From: Melghirimyces profundicolus
GTDB taxonomy: Bacteria; Bacillota; Bacilli; Thermoactinomycetales; DSM-45169
Assembly: GCF_003054245.1 (NCBI RefSeq)
Contig: NZ_QBKR01000002.1
Location: forward strand, 1 to 64,000
Direction: 5' to 3'
DNA length: 64,000 nt
The position numbers and the translations under genes were made by a program. Positions within the stretch are counted from its first letter, which is position 1. Every line of letters begins with the position of its first letter. Below, one piece after another: positions 1 to 7,994 of the stretch. The notes beneath the pieces are model-generated. The model was not told the DNA's origin and searched no databases. It was given only the letters and a program-made list of their open reading frames with translations.

Positions 1-143
1 GCACAAGCGACCCAGGCGAGACTTGTGCTCTGTGAGTGCATAGCGAGACCGGGGAGCACAAGCGACCCAGGCGAGACTTGTGCTCTGTGAGTGCAACCGG
101 AGCGGCTTCGGGTAAATGCCGCAGCTCACTTTTTCACAACGCT
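1..143 (+). repeat. Dispersed nested-palindrome repeat, copy 1 (left part outside window)
   Basis: Right-hand part of a repeat that recurs through the window. It holds at least one complete and one partial 55-bp tandem subrepeat (unit begins CATAGCGAGACCGGGGAG), then GGAGCGGCTTCGGGTAAATG and the terminal inverted repeat TCACAACGCT, ending at 143. The flank TCCAGGG matches the flank of the copies at 6594 and 58874. It lies just past the 3' end of the MFS gene. Confidence 0.85.
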
Positions 144-180
144 TCCAGGGCAACCCGGATCCAAGCAGGTGCTTCATTCA

Positions 181-1497
181 TCAAATTCCTTCTTCCAAAG
201 CATCCTTCCGCCGGGAAGGAACAACCCTCAACCTGCCGGACCGTTCGAGACGGCGGAACAAAACGTGGTAAACCGACGCGCTGACGAAGGCGAAAGCCGC
301 CAATACCACGAAAGTCCATGCATAACCCGCCCAGGCCGCCATCGGAATGGCAAAGGGAGCAATGGCCCGACCGATGGAAAAACGAAGGCTGGCTGCGGCA
401 AAATACTGCCCCCGCAGATCTTCGGGTGCCAGCTTGGAAACAAACCCCTCCTGCAGGCCCACCACCAACAGCTCCGCAACCGTCAGAAGGGCGATTCCCC
501 CCACCGCCACCCACAGATGGGTCGAGCTCCCAATCACCAGCATCGACACTCCGTAGAGGAGAGACGACACGACAAAAACCGGCCCTTCCCTCCATCTGTC
601 GACCCAACGGGTCACCCGGACGGTGAACAAAACGACCAGAAAACCGTTTTCCGCCATCAGCCAACCGAAAAACTCCGCCCCTCCCGTCGTCACCGATCCG
701 TCACCCCAGGCGATGAAGGACTGAACCGGGATCATTTCCGTCACATAAACGGCAATGGCCAAATCCAATTGCATGAAGGTCTGGGCCGCCAGTATTCCCG
801 CCAGGATGAACAGCACAAAATTCCGATCGGACAGGATGACCCGGTAATCTCTCAGCTGAACGGCCAGGAACCGGTACCACGGCAGATCTTTGCTTTCCCG
901 GAAGCCGGAAGCGTCATCCGGGCGGGGAACGGTTTCCCGTATACAGCGGGCGATCACGAAGGTCAGGATCAGGGTCACGGCCGCCGCGGTCAGAAGAAGG
1001 GTAAACCGGTGTTCAAAAAAGAACAGCCCCCCCAAAACCGGCCCGATCACCACTGCGATGTTGATCGCCGTGTAAAAGACGGCAAACACTTGATTCCGGT
1101 ATTCCGGCTTCACCAAATCCGCCACCATGGCGTGACTGGCCGGCCAATACAGAGAGCCGAACACACCCAGAGCGGTGAAACAGACAAAGGACAACACAGG
1201 AGAATCGTACCACGGAGAGTTGGCAAGAGCGAAAAAAACGAAGGCAACCCCTTGCCCGAAAGCGGACGCCACCATCATCCGTTTGCGGCCGAAACGATCC
1301 GCGCAATATCCACCGACCAAATTGGCAAAGACCCCGATGACCTGAGACAGGATCAACAGTCCTCCGGCCGCTCCTTTTCCGAACGAATCGGCAAAATAGA
1401 CCGCCATGAAGGGAAAGAACATCCAAAAAAGGATATGGACCATCCCTTCCCCGAGCAGGCGGATCTTCAAGTTCCGGTCCCAATCCTTCCAACGCAC
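181..1497 (-). CDS. MFS family transporter, probable drug/metabolite exporter
   Basis: Major facilitator protein of about 438 residues with the hydrophobic pattern of 12 membrane helices, normal for the family. The motif-A loop between helices 2 and 3 (GGYCADRFGRKR, about residues 62-73) is intact. The frame is open further upstream, but a GTG at 1497 is preceded by GGAGGGAGG at about 8 nt, so that start was chosen. The protein acts in the cytoplasmic membrane, probably as a proton-coupled exporter; the substrate cannot be read from the sequence. It is preceded by a leader ORF, a hairpin terminator and a promoter with a palindrome in its spacer, which suggests inducible expression by attenuation and/or a repressor. 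A sugar or metabolite carrier is possible, but an exporter fits this regulation better. Confidence 0.85.
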   Translation of the reverse strand: MRWKDWDRNLKIRLLGEGMVHILFWMFFPFMAVYFADSFGKGAAGGLLILSQVIGVFANLVGGYCADRFGRKRMMVASAFGQGVAFVFFALANSPWYDSPVLSFVCFTALGVFGSLYWPASHAMVADLVKPEYRNQVFAVFYTAINIAVVIGPVLGGLFFFEHRFTLLLTAAAVTLILTFVIARCIRETVPRPDDASGFRESKDLPWYRFLAVQLRDYRVILSDRNFVLFILAGILAAQTFMQLDLAIAVYVTEMIPVQSFIAWGDGSVTTGGAEFFGWLMAENGFLVVLFTVRVTRWVDRWREGPVFVVSSLLYGVSMLVIGSSTHLWVAVGGIALLTVAELLVVGLQEGFVSKLAPEDLRGQYFAAASLRFSIGRAIAPFAIPMAAWAGYAWTFVVLAAFAFVSASVYHVLFRRLERSGRLRVVPSRRKDALEEGI

Positions 1498-1529
1498 AGG
1501 GCCTCCCTCCGTTTCTTCTGTCCCGCAAA

Positions 1530-1571
1530 AAACACAAAAAAGCCATGGGGAAGGTTTCCCTGCCCATGGCT
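1530..1571 (-). terminator. Attenuator-type terminator before the MFS gene
   Basis: On the minus strand, AGCCATGGG and CCCATGGCT form a stem around CAGGGAAACCTTC, followed by a T tract. It sits between the leader ORF stop (1592) and the MFS start (1497), where it would cut off the transporter transcript unless read through. Confidence 0.7.
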
Positions 1572-1591
1572 CCGGCTCCCGGATAACGTTT

Positions 1592-1780
1592 CTACCTCTC
1601 TCCCGAAGCGGCGAAAAAGGTCGAGCAGGAGGTGGAAAGGAAACCCCTGCGCATATCACGGATTTGGTTCATTTTTCCACAGAAAGACCCAACCTTCCAC
1701 CGGAATGCCAAAACGCCGCTCTTCCGGGAACGGATGATGCCGGTTGCAGGGCTGTGGCTGACGTTTCCGTTGATGCGCAT
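1592..1780 (-). CDS. Putative leader ORF (62 aa) upstream of MFS transporter
   Basis: Small ORF starting MRINGNVSHSPATG, about 9 nt downstream of the strong ribosome binding site AAGGAGGTG. The promoter at 1821-1849 places its start about 30 nt into the transcript. It ends 20 nt before an intrinsic terminator that precedes the MFS gene. The position is typical of translated leaders that sense ribosome stalling by antibiotics or amino acid supply, which is an inference. The sequence is rich in Ser, Arg and Gly, has no membrane helix and was not recognised. It could also be an ordinary small protein. Confidence 0.5.
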   Translation of the reverse strand: MRINGNVSHSPATGIIRSRKSGVLAFRWKVGSFCGKMNQIRDMRRGFLSTSCSTFFAASGER

Positions 1781-1820
1781 GGTTCGTTCCACCTCCTTTT
1801 TCCGAGTGAATGACAACTTC

Positions 1821-1849
1821 ATTCTATCCCATTCTCATGGGATTGGCAA
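1821..1849 (-). promoter_or_regulatory. SigA-type promoter with palindromic operator in spacer (MFS leader)
   Basis: Minus-strand -35 TTGCCA (1844-1849), 17-nt spacer and -10 TAGAAT (1821-1826). The spacer and edges hold the perfect dyad ATCCCAT-N4-ATGGGAT (1825-1842), exactly where a repressor would block RNA polymerase. Confidence 0.65.
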
Positions 1850-1876
1850 CGGTTTTTGAAAGAGTGCGAACTTACG

Positions 1877-1901
1877 CAAAAAAAAGAAGGGTCTCCCCTC
1901 C
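1877..1901 (-). terminator. Terminator after the 88-aa hypothetical gene
   Basis: Minus strand: GGAGGG, loop GAGA, CCCTTC (one G-T pair) followed by eight T. It lies 23 nt after the stop at 1924. Confidence 0.6.
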
Positions 1902-1923
1902 AATGTCACCGTTAAAGTCCCTC

Positions 1924-2190
1924 TCAGAAAAAACTTCCGAAGAAGGTAACAAATTCTCCCCTGCGGAGATTGATGGTCCCCCGGTTGAAACGGAGGAAAG
2001 AGTTGAACACTGTCACACTTCTTCCCAGACAGGTCACTCTCACGAAATCGCCGGGCCTCAACCGGATCCTGGCCACCTGTATGCCGAAGAAAACGCATGC
2101 CAAGCTAAATCTGCGTCCGGGGCGGACGTTGATGTTACGGGAGGTGCTCCCGATTACGGCTTTCCGGGTTTCACGGGTTTTGACAGCCAC
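1924..2190 (-). CDS. Hypothetical beta-rich protein (88 aa) with three internal repeats
   Basis: Not recognised. GTG at 2190 lies 9 nt after GGAGG in AAAGGAGGGTGATGATC; the in-frame ATGs upstream are too close to that site. The protein is basic and aromatic, and shows three degenerate repeats of about 25 residues: NINVRPGRRF, IRLRPGDFV and INLRRGEFV. This suggests stacked beta hairpins, as in some spore coat or surface proteins, but that is inference. It has its own terminator and is a single-gene unit. No signal peptide or membrane helix was seen. Confidence 0.55.
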   Translation of the reverse strand: MAVKTRETRKAVIGSTSRNINVRPGRRFSLACVFFGIQVARIRLRPGDFVRVTCLGRSVTVFNSFLRFNRGTINLRRGEFVTFFGSFF

Positions 2191-2303
2191 GATCATCACC
2201 CTCCTTTTCTCCTTTTCTATCTTTTATATGGAAGAGAGGGCCACTCGGATCCGGCCAAGTATCCATGTACCGGAGAAATTGGACGCAAACACGCACATTG
2301 GAT

Positions 2304-2340
2304 GGGTTGTGAAAAAGTGAGCGGCAGCATTTACCCAAAG
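2304..2340 (-). repeat. Solo end of the dispersed repeat
   Basis: GTTGTGAAAAAGTGAGCGGC followed by AGCATTTACCCAAAG is identical in layout to the minus-oriented end of the complete copies, but the rest of the element is absent. It lies about 30 nt past the dprA stop, and looks like a deletion relic. Confidence 0.75.
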
Positions 2341-2371
2341 ACTGTAAAACCAGGGAGCGGATCACGGATCC

Positions 2372-3472
2372 CTACTTTCGCACAAACTGAGCTCCCGGAA
2401 GCTGGCGAACGGCCCCCTTGATCTGCAGGTTCATCAAATGCCGGTGCAGTTCCCCAAGGGAGAGGTTCAACCTGGCCGTCAGGGTGTCAACCGTCACCGG
2501 AACGTCGCCCAAAAGGTTCAACACCCTCTCCTCTTCCGGGTCCAACGGGGAAGGAGCGGATGTTTCCCGAACACCGGGAGGTTCCGGGCTGGAAATGTGC
2601 TCCAGTTCCTCCCAGATGTCTCCGGTCTCCACCACACATTTGGCTCCTTCCTGAATCAACCGGTTGGTGCCCATGCTTTGAGCCGAGGTGACCGGACCGG
2701 GGACGGCGAAAACCTCCCTCCCCTGCTCCAAGCTGCAATGGGCGGTGATCAGGGAACCGCTTTTTTCCGCCGCCTCCGTCACCAATGTTCCATAGCTCAA
2801 CCCGCTGATAATCCGGTTGCGCTGGGGAAAAAGGCCCGGATGGGGTGGGGTTCCCGGCGGCGCCTCGGAGATCACCGCTCCTTTTCTCACGATTTTTCCG
2901 TACAGTTCGCGGTGATGCTTGGGATACACCACATCCACCCCGCACCCCATCACGGCCAGTGTCTTTCCCTCCACTTCCAGGGCCGCCCGGTGGGCCTCCC
3001 CGTCCACGCCCGCCGCCATTCCGCTTACCACCGTCCATCCCCGGGCGCCGATTTCCCCGGCAAACCGGCGGGTCACCCGGAACCCGTAGGAGGTGGGCTT
3101 TCGGCTTCCCACCACTGCCAGACCGGGCCGGGACAACAGGGAAAGGTCCCCCCTGAGATACAGAACCCAGGGCGGCTGAGGCAACTGGCTCAACAGCGGT
3201 GGATACGCTTCCTCCAGCATCGTCACCGCACGGATTCCCCGGTGTTCCAGCTCCTTTCCAACTTTTTCGATAAATTCGGGCGTCCATTTTTCCCGGATCC
3301 GTTGAATCGTTCCCTCCCCGATCCCCGCTTCTCTCCAACGTCTTTCCTCTTCCCCCGTCAACGGTTCACCGGGATCCCAATCCGATTGTCTCAATTTATC
3401 AATGGTATGCCATCCCACCCCCTGGATCTGGTGAACCGCGACCAATCCTTCCCGTGGCTCCCAAGCGTTCAA
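2372..3472 (-). CDS. dprA: DNA processing protein DprA (Smf)
   Basis: DprA binds incoming single-stranded DNA during natural transformation and loads RecA. The Rossmann-like domain carries GSRKPTSYG (about residues 122-130), SGMAAGVDGEAH (150-161), MGCGVDVVYP, FPQRNRIISGLS and the GTNRLIQEGA segment. A C-terminal winged helix (about 300-366) follows. At 366 residues with a TTG start at 3472 it has the usual family length; AAGGAGAG lies about 13 nt upstream, a little far, so a nearby alternative start cannot be excluded. It is separated from sucD by a terminator. Its presence suggests competence genes in this genome, although DprA is also found in non-competent species. Confidence 0.93.
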   Translation of the reverse strand: MNAWEPREGLVAVHQIQGVGWHTIDKLRQSDWDPGEPLTGEEERRWREAGIGEGTIQRIREKWTPEFIEKVGKELEHRGIRAVTMLEEAYPPLLSQLPQPPWVLYLRGDLSLLSRPGLAVVGSRKPTSYGFRVTRRFAGEIGARGWTVVSGMAAGVDGEAHRAALEVEGKTLAVMGCGVDVVYPKHHRELYGKIVRKGAVISEAPPGTPPHPGLFPQRNRIISGLSYGTLVTEAAEKSGSLITAHCSLEQGREVFAVPGPVTSAQSMGTNRLIQEGAKCVVETGDIWEELEHISSPEPPGVRETSAPSPLDPEEERVLNLLGDVPVTVDTLTARLNLSLGELHRHLMNLQIKGAVRQLPGAQFVRK

Positions 3473-3505
3473 GGTTGTTCGCTCTCTCCTTTCCTGTTTC
3501 CAAAT

Positions 3506-3537
3506 AAAAAGGGACCTCCAAGCAAAGGTCCCTTGAA
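3506..3537 (-). terminator. Terminator of sucCD
   Basis: Minus strand AAGGGACCT, loop, AGGTCCCTT plus T tract, just past the sucD stop and upstream of dprA. Confidence 0.75.
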
Positions 3538-3546
3538 AAGCCGATG

Positions 3547-4452
3547 TTATTTCGCCGTGGTGCATTCTTCCAAAAGCCCTTTTTCTTCGAGGACCCGGGC
3601 CAGGGTTTCGCCGATGACAGCCGGGGTGGACGCGACGGACACCCCGCATTTTTCCAGGGTGGCGATCTTTTCGGCCGCCGTCCCTTTTCCTCCGGAGATG
3701 ATGGCGCCGGCATGGCCCATCCGTTTTCCGGGAGGGGCGGTCTGCCCGCCGATAAAGCCGACCACCGGTTTGGTCATGTTGGCCTTGATCCACTCAGCAG
3801 CTTCCTCTTCGGCGGTACCGCCGATCTCCCCGATCATGATGACCGCTTCCGTTTCCGGATCGTTCTGGAATTCTTTCAGCACATCGATGAAGTTGGTTCC
3901 GTTGACCGGATCCCCGCCGATTCCCACGGCGGTGGACTGACCGATGCCCCGCTGGGTGAGCTGATGGACCGCTTCATAGGTCAGGGTCCCGCTCCGGGAG
4001 ACGATCCCCACTTTCCCGGGGGTATGGATATAGCCGGGCATGATTCCGATTTTGCACTCTCCGGGAGTGATGACACCGGGACAGTTGGGTCCGATCAACC
4101 GGGTCTTCTTGCCCTCCATGTAGCGCTTGACTTTGACCATGTCCATCACTGGGATCCCTTCGGTGATGCAGATGACCAGATCCAACTCCGCGTCCACCGC
4201 TTCCATGATCGCGTCGGCGGCGAACGCCGGCGGCACGTAAATGGCGGAAGCGTTGGCGCCGGTTTTTTCCACCGCTTCACGGACGGTGTCAAAGACCGGA
4301 ATCCCTTCGACTTCCTGTCCCCCTTTACCGGGGGTCACCCCGCCGACGATGTCGGTCCCGTATTCGATGGCCTGCTTGGTGTGGAACAGACCGTTGGAGC
4401 CCGTGATCCCCTGCGTGATCACTTTCGTATTCTTGTTCACGAAAATACTCAA
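3547..4452 (-). CDS. sucD: Succinyl-CoA ligase (ADP-forming) alpha subunit
   Basis: With SucC this converts succinyl-CoA, ADP and phosphate to succinate, CoA and ATP in the TCA cycle (cytosolic). 301 residues, the usual length. The N-terminal CoA-binding Rossmann domain shows [17 protein letters not shown] and the CoA ligase domain shows [12 protein letters not shown]. The phosphorylated histidine is His247 in [10 protein letters not shown], matching the position known in E. coli. It follows sucC by 43 nt in one operon. Confidence 0.97.
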   Translation of the reverse strand: MSIFVNKNTKVITQGITGSNGLFHTKQAIEYGTDIVGGVTPGKGGQEVEGIPVFDTVREAVEKTGANASAIYVPPAFAADAIMEAVDAELDLVICITEGIPVMDMVKVKRYMEGKKTRLIGPNCPGVITPGECKIGIMPGYIHTPGKVGIVSRSGTLTYEAVHQLTQRGIGQSTAVGIGGDPVNGTNFIDVLKEFQNDPETEAVIMIGEIGGTAEEEAAEWIKANMTKPVVGFIGGQTAPPGKRMGHAGAIISGGKGTAAEKIATLEKCGVSVASTPAVIGETLARVLEEKGLLEECTTAK

Positions 4453-4495
4453 CTTGGAACCCGCCTTTCCTTTCCAGATGTTAGGGACTTGTCCG

Positions 4496-5656
4496 TTACT
4501 TCACAAGGGAGACGATTTTTTCCGCAGCGTCCGCCATCGAATCGGCAGCCGTGATCTTCAGGCCGGATTCGTTCAGGATTTGCTTGCCCAACTCCACGTT
4601 GGTCCCTTCCAGCCGCACGACCAAAGGACGATCCAGACCGACTTCTTTGGCGGCTTCCACGACCCCGTTGGCGATGACGTCGCATTTCATGATCCCGCCG
4701 AAAATGTTGACCAGAATTCCTTTGACGTTGGGATCCTCCAGGATAATCTTAAAGGCCGCGGTCACTTTTTCGGTGGTGGCGCCGCCTCCCACATCCAGAA
4801 AGTTGGCCGGCTCTCCGCCGTAGTGCTTGATGATGTCCATCGTGGCCATGGCCAGACCGGCACCGTTCACCATGCAGCCGATATTGCCGTCCAGTGCGAT
4901 ATAAGTCAGATCGAACTTGGAAGCTTCGATTTCTTTCGGATCTTCTTCAGAGAGGTCCCGAAGCTCCACGATGTCAGGATGGCGGTAGAGGGCGTTGGAG
5001 TCAAAGTTCAGTTTGGCGTCCAGGGCCATCACTTCACCGTCTTCGGTGGTGATCAGCGGGTTGATCTCCGCCAGGGACCCGTCTTTTTCCACAAAAGCCT
5101 GGTACAGTCCCATCATAAACTTGACCGCTTTGTTGACCAGTTTCTTCGGAATGCCGATGGCATAAGCCAGCTGCCGTGCCTGGAACGGTTGCAGCCCCAC
5201 GGCCGGATCGGCGGTCACCTTCACGATTTTTTCGGGAGTCTTGGCCGCCACTTCTTCAATCTCGGTACCGCCCTCCGAGGAGGCCATCATGGTCACCCGG
5301 TCGGTGGAACGGTCCACCACGACTCCGACATAGTACTCTTTCTGAATCTTGCAGCCTTCCTCGATCAGAAGACGCTTCACTTCTTTTCCTTCCGGGCCGG
5401 TCTGGTGGGTTACCAGTGTTTTGCCCAGAAGTTCTTCTGCGTATTGTTTCACTTCATCCAGGTTTTTGGCCAGTTTCACCCCGCCGGCTTTCCCGCGTCC
5501 GCCTGCATGGATCTGGGCTTTGACGACCCACAGGTCCCCGCCCAGCTCTTTTGCAGCGTCAACCGCTTCTTCCGGGGTGAAAGCCACATGGCCGCGGGGT
5601 ACGACCACCCCGTACTGTTTCAGCACTTCTTTACCCTGATACTCATGTACGTTCAT
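4496..5656 (-). CDS. sucC: Succinyl-CoA ligase (ADP-forming) beta subunit
   Basis: ATP-grasp beta subunit partner of SucD. 386 residues, the usual length, starting [17 protein letters not shown], the family's typical N-terminus. It has the nucleotide-binding segment [18 protein letters not shown] (about residues 45-62) and the C-terminal domain with [15 protein letters not shown]. First gene of the sucCD operon, with a leader of roughly 190 nt. Confidence 0.97.
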   Translation of the reverse strand: MNVHEYQGKEVLKQYGVVVPRGHVAFTPEEAVDAAKELGGDLWVVKAQIHAGGRGKAGGVKLAKNLDEVKQYAEELLGKTLVTHQTGPEGKEVKRLLIEEGCKIQKEYYVGVVVDRSTDRVTMMASSEGGTEIEEVAAKTPEKIVKVTADPAVGLQPFQARQLAYAIGIPKKLVNKAVKFMMGLYQAFVEKDGSLAEINPLITTEDGEVMALDAKLNFDSNALYRHPDIVELRDLSEEDPKEIEASKFDLTYIALDGNIGCMVNGAGLAMATMDIIKHYGGEPANFLDVGGGATTEKVTAAFKIILEDPNVKGILVNIFGGIMKCDVIANGVVEAAKEVGLDRPLVVRLEGTNVELGKQILNESGLKITAADSMADAAEKIVSLVK

Positions 5657-5858
5657 GCCCCATCCCCCTATCCAATGGAAAAATGACTGTGTAATGAAAC
5701 CAAGCCGGAACGGTTCCCTCCTCCGATTCAGGAGTTTCGAACCTGCGATGGGATCGGTTTCACCCCTCGATCGAGGCCGCTGCAGGAAACACTCCGGCCC
5801 AGATACCGGTACCCTTCACGATAAACCTCGAAAGGGATTACATTGTCGGCCCTCTGAA

Positions 5859-5888
5859 AGTATAGCGTAACGATCGGGATCTTGCCAA
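5859..5888 (-). promoter_or_regulatory. Probable promoter of sucCD
   Basis: Minus strand -35 TTGGCA (5883-5888), 18-nt spacer, -10 TATACT (5859-5864). It would give an untranslated leader of about 195 nt. Confidence 0.5.
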
Positions 5889-6230
5889 CCTTGCCCTCCC
5901 CGCCTTCGGCACAGGCCTGCCCTTTTCGGGGGAGCGCACGGATGAACGGATCAGCTTTTGCCCTCCAACACGCGGTTCCGCTTCTTATGTACGAACGCCG
6001 GGTCAGATCCCCGCTCTCCCCTTCCGGATCACGGACATCGGTTCCTCGAACAGGGGATGGTTCCCCATCCTCCCCGGATTCTTCCTCCCGCTCCGCATCG
6101 GCGGATTGAGACGCGGTCCGACTCCAGGAACAGGAAGTAAGCAGGGATCAAAAGAAAAAGCCGCATCCGGCGAATACGGAACGGAGATCCGCAACCAAAT
6201 CCCTCTCCCCTTCCCTTGCTGTGGACATAA
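5889..6230. other. Non-coding stretch between sucC promoter and small membrane protein
   Basis: No frame here has a convincing ribosome binding site or protein-like composition. With the sucC leader it makes about 570 bases without a gene. Apart from the sucC promoter and the terminator at 6231 I see nothing definite in it. Confidence 0.4.
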
Positions 6231-6257
6231 GAACAGAGGGCTGTCACCAGCCCTCTT
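6231..6257 (-). terminator. Terminator of the 46-aa membrane protein gene
   Basis: AGAGGGCTG, loop GTGA, CAGCCCTCT, with only a short T-rich tail on the minus strand, 13 nt after the stop at 6270. Confidence 0.55.
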
Positions 6258-6269
6258 GGAAAAGATACG

Positions 6270-6410
6270 TTACTTCAAAAGCTCGGCCAAAATCGCACCG
6301 ATCAGCGCGATTCCCATAAACAGGCCAGTAAAGATCATTGTCCCTTTCACCATGTCCAGAAAATCGTTTTCTTCTTCATGATGATTGCGGGATTCCGTTT
6401 GGGAGCCCAT
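6270..6410 (-). CDS. Small single-span membrane protein (46 aa)
   Basis: Unnamed small protein. The ATG at 6410 follows AGGAGGGTGAAAG, a near-perfect ribosome binding site. The first 20 residues are polar and acidic with paired His (RNHHEEEND), followed by one hydrophobic helix of about 22 residues (MIFTGLFMGIALIGAILAEL) ending in Lys. It probably sits in the cytoplasmic membrane with the N-terminus inside. A -10 TATACT lies at 6508-6513 with a poor -35. It is a single-gene unit closed by a terminator. No function is assigned. Confidence 0.7.
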   Translation of the reverse strand: MGSQTESRNHHEEENDFLDMVKGTMIFTGLFMGIALIGAILAELLK

Positions 6411-6593
6411 CTTTCACCCTCCTGCCATCCGGACCTGAACCGGTCCTCGTTTCCAAAGGGGCAGCGCCGTGTGGCTGCCGCCGGGTATCAATTTCGTCCC
6501 TGTTTCAGTATAGCATGCTTTTTTTAAGCCGAAAATACTTGGGTCCTGCCAAAAAGACGGTGAATCGGAACCGTACGCGTTTTTTACCCTGGA

Positions 6594-6950
6594 AGCGTTG
6601 TGATTGAATGTTCGTTTCGAGAAAAGGGGAAGCGTTTACCCAAAATAGCGACTTTGCTGTCCTGCCCGGCGGAGAATCAGCCTGCAAGGGCGTTCAGGGG
6701 CAAAAGCTTCTCTGTGTTGCATCCGAAGGCGTTTGCCCCTGCCCGCAGCAGGATGATTCGGAGCGGACCGTGCCTGCATCTCTGCAGGACAGCATAGCGA
6801 GACCGGGGAGAGAAGCGACCCCGGCGAGACTTGTACTCTGTGAGTGCATAGCGAGACCGGGGAGAGAAGCGACCCAGGCGAGACTTGTACTCTGTGAATG
6901 CAGCCGGAGCGGCTTTGGGTAAATGCTGCCGCTCACTTTTTCACAATGCT
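6594..6950 (+). repeat. Dispersed nested-palindrome repeat, copy 2 (complete, 357 bp)
   Basis: Best complete copy. Ends AGCGTTGTGA and TCACAATGCT are inverted repeats, and the flanks CCCTGGA and TCCAGGG extend the symmetry. Nested inside are AGCGTTTACCC with GGGTAAATGCT, GCTGTCCTGC (6656-6665) with GCAGGACAGC (6784-6793), and CAGGGGCAAA (6695-6704) with TTTGCCCCTG (6732-6741). Two 54-bp tandem subrepeats follow between about 6794 and 6903. It lies between two small minus-strand genes and interrupts no ORF. No encoded protein is credible. Confidence 0.9.
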
Positions 6951-6967
6951 TCCAGGGCTCCTTCCAT

Positions 6968-7207
6968 TTAAAAGGAGCACACACCGCCTGCACGTTTTCC
7001 AAACCCGGCTTCCGTCCTGGCCGCAGCCAGGATTCCCTCCCGCCTCAGCCGTCGAAACTGCCTCCGTTTGCAGCAATACACCCGAACGGTATCCCCGTCC
7101 ATCCCGAGAACCCACACCTTTCTCTGGGTCAACCGGCCTTGCCGGTCCAGATAAATGACTTCCACCGCTTCCTTTCTTCGGGCCGCCTGATTCAAGACCG
7201 TTCTCAT
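6968..7207 (-). CDS. Small WYL-like domain protein (79 aa)
   Basis: Starts at the ATG at 7207 after GAGGGATGGAG; upstream in-frame ATGs overlap that site. A compact beta-rich segment (VEVIYLDRQGRLTQRKVWVL, then VRVYCCKRRQFRRLRREGIL) resembles the small Sm-like WYL fold found alone in short Bacillales proteins and, in longer regulators, sensing nucleic acid ligands. The resemblance is from pattern only. The basic C-terminus could bind nucleic acid. A -10 TATAAT lies at 7240-7245. The repeat copy 2 ends 18 nt beyond its stop. Confidence 0.6.
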   Translation of the reverse strand: MRTVLNQAARRKEAVEVIYLDRQGRLTQRKVWVLGMDGDTVRVYCCKRRQFRRLRREGILAAARTEAGFGKRAGGVCSF

Positions 7208-7361
7208 CTCCATCCCTCGCAAGCGGAACGTTTGTTCTTATTATATGCCTGGCATCTGAAAAGATATAACATCCATAATCAGGATCGATGAAGGGATAAA
7301 AGCTCGGAAAATTGTCGACAAAAAGTAATGAAATCCCATGAATTGGATCGGAGGGATCCTG

Positions 7362-7835
7362 ATGACCACTTCACGGCAGTGGCTTTACCTGAGTCTCGCC
7401 TTTGCTTTCGTTCTCATCGCCACCACGGCCCTGCTCCCGATTCCGTGGTTCGGAGGAAAAACGGTGATCGAAGAAGTGGAAGAGGTGTCGTCCCGGGAAA
7501 CCCCCGCGGAAAAAACTTTCCACCTGATCACAACGGAGTACCAAACCAACCACAACGGTCAAAAGAAGGAGGTATACCGCTGGGACCCCGGCTCCTTGGT
7601 CGTTCGGGAGGGGGATGAAGTCAACCTGGTGATTCACGGCTTTCACGGCAACGTTCATCACTTCTCTCTGAAGGAGTTCGGGATTCAAGGAAGCGTCAGA
7701 AAAGGGGAAAAAACCGAAGTCAGCTTTACCGCCGACCGCCCGGGAACCCACGAGCTCGTCTGTCACAACCACTCTTCCGCGGAAAAGGAGGGCCCGATGG
7801 TGGCCTACATCACGGTGCTCGAAAACAAACGGTGA
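7362..7835 (+). CDS. Membrane-anchored cupredoxin-domain protein
   Basis: 157 residues. The ATG at 7362 follows CGGAGGGATCCTG; the upstream in-frame ATG lacks a site. Residues about 6-30 form an uncleaved signal anchor, then a cupredoxin domain as in subunit II of haem-copper oxidases. HGFHGNVHHFSLKEFG and the C-terminal ELVCHNHSSAEKEGPM supply His, Cys, His and Met ligands typical of a mononuclear or CuA-like copper site. It faces outside the membrane and probably transfers electrons or carries copper. No oxidase subunit is adjacent, so the partner is unknown. Confidence 0.8.
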   Translation: MTTSRQWLYLSLAFAFVLIATTALLPIPWFGGKTVIEEVEEVSSRETPAEKTFHLITTEYQTNHNGQKKEVYRWDPGSLVVREGDEVNLVIHGFHGNVHHFSLKEFGIQGSVRKGEKTEVSFTADRPGTHELVCHNHSSAEKEGPMVAYITVLENKR

Positions 7836-7863
7836 AAAACACGGCTTTTGCCGTGTTTTTTTA
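7836..7863 (+). terminator. Terminator after cupredoxin gene
   Basis: AAAAACACGGC, loop TTTT, GCCGTGTTTTTTT immediately after the stop codon. Confidence 0.85.
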
Positions 7864-7927
7864 TGCCCAGCCCCCCCTCCGCGTCACCCGGTTCCTCCAT
7901 CCCCTTATTTCCTTGAAACCGAATGGG

Positions 7928-7956
7928 TTCCGATTTTTTCACCCTCGTGATATAGT
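7928..7956 (+). promoter_or_regulatory. Probable promoter of the 141-aa gene
   Basis: -35 TTCCGA (7928-7933), 17-nt spacer, -10 TATAGT (7951-7956), about 38 nt before the start at 7995. Confidence 0.45.
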
Positions 7957-7994
7957 GGCGTCAACCGTAAAAGTAAGATGGAGGGATCCGGCTT

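Noticed and set aside
1-110. Tandem 54-55 bp units considered as a CRISPR array
   Set aside because: The units are contiguous with no unique spacers, no cas genes are present, and the same block recurs inside dispersed repeats.
2304-2340. Transposon encoding an enzyme at the repeat remnant
   Set aside because: No transposase, integrase or relic of one was found near any repeat copy in this window.
5700-5780. tRNA-like stretch (GCAGGTTCGAAACTCCTG on the minus strand)
   Set aside because: A T-arm-like sequence is present but no acceptor stem, anticodon arm or D arm can be paired around it.
6003-6247. Minus-strand ORFs such as one containing MRLFLLIPAYFLFLES
   Set aside because: No ribosome binding site and a low-complexity Gly/Arg tail; not convincing as a gene.
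6694-7002. Frames within repeats that read [18 protein letters not shown] twice
   Set aside because: The 54-bp subrepeat is a multiple of three, so it keeps a frame open by chance; no start signals, and copies with a 55-bp unit break the frame.
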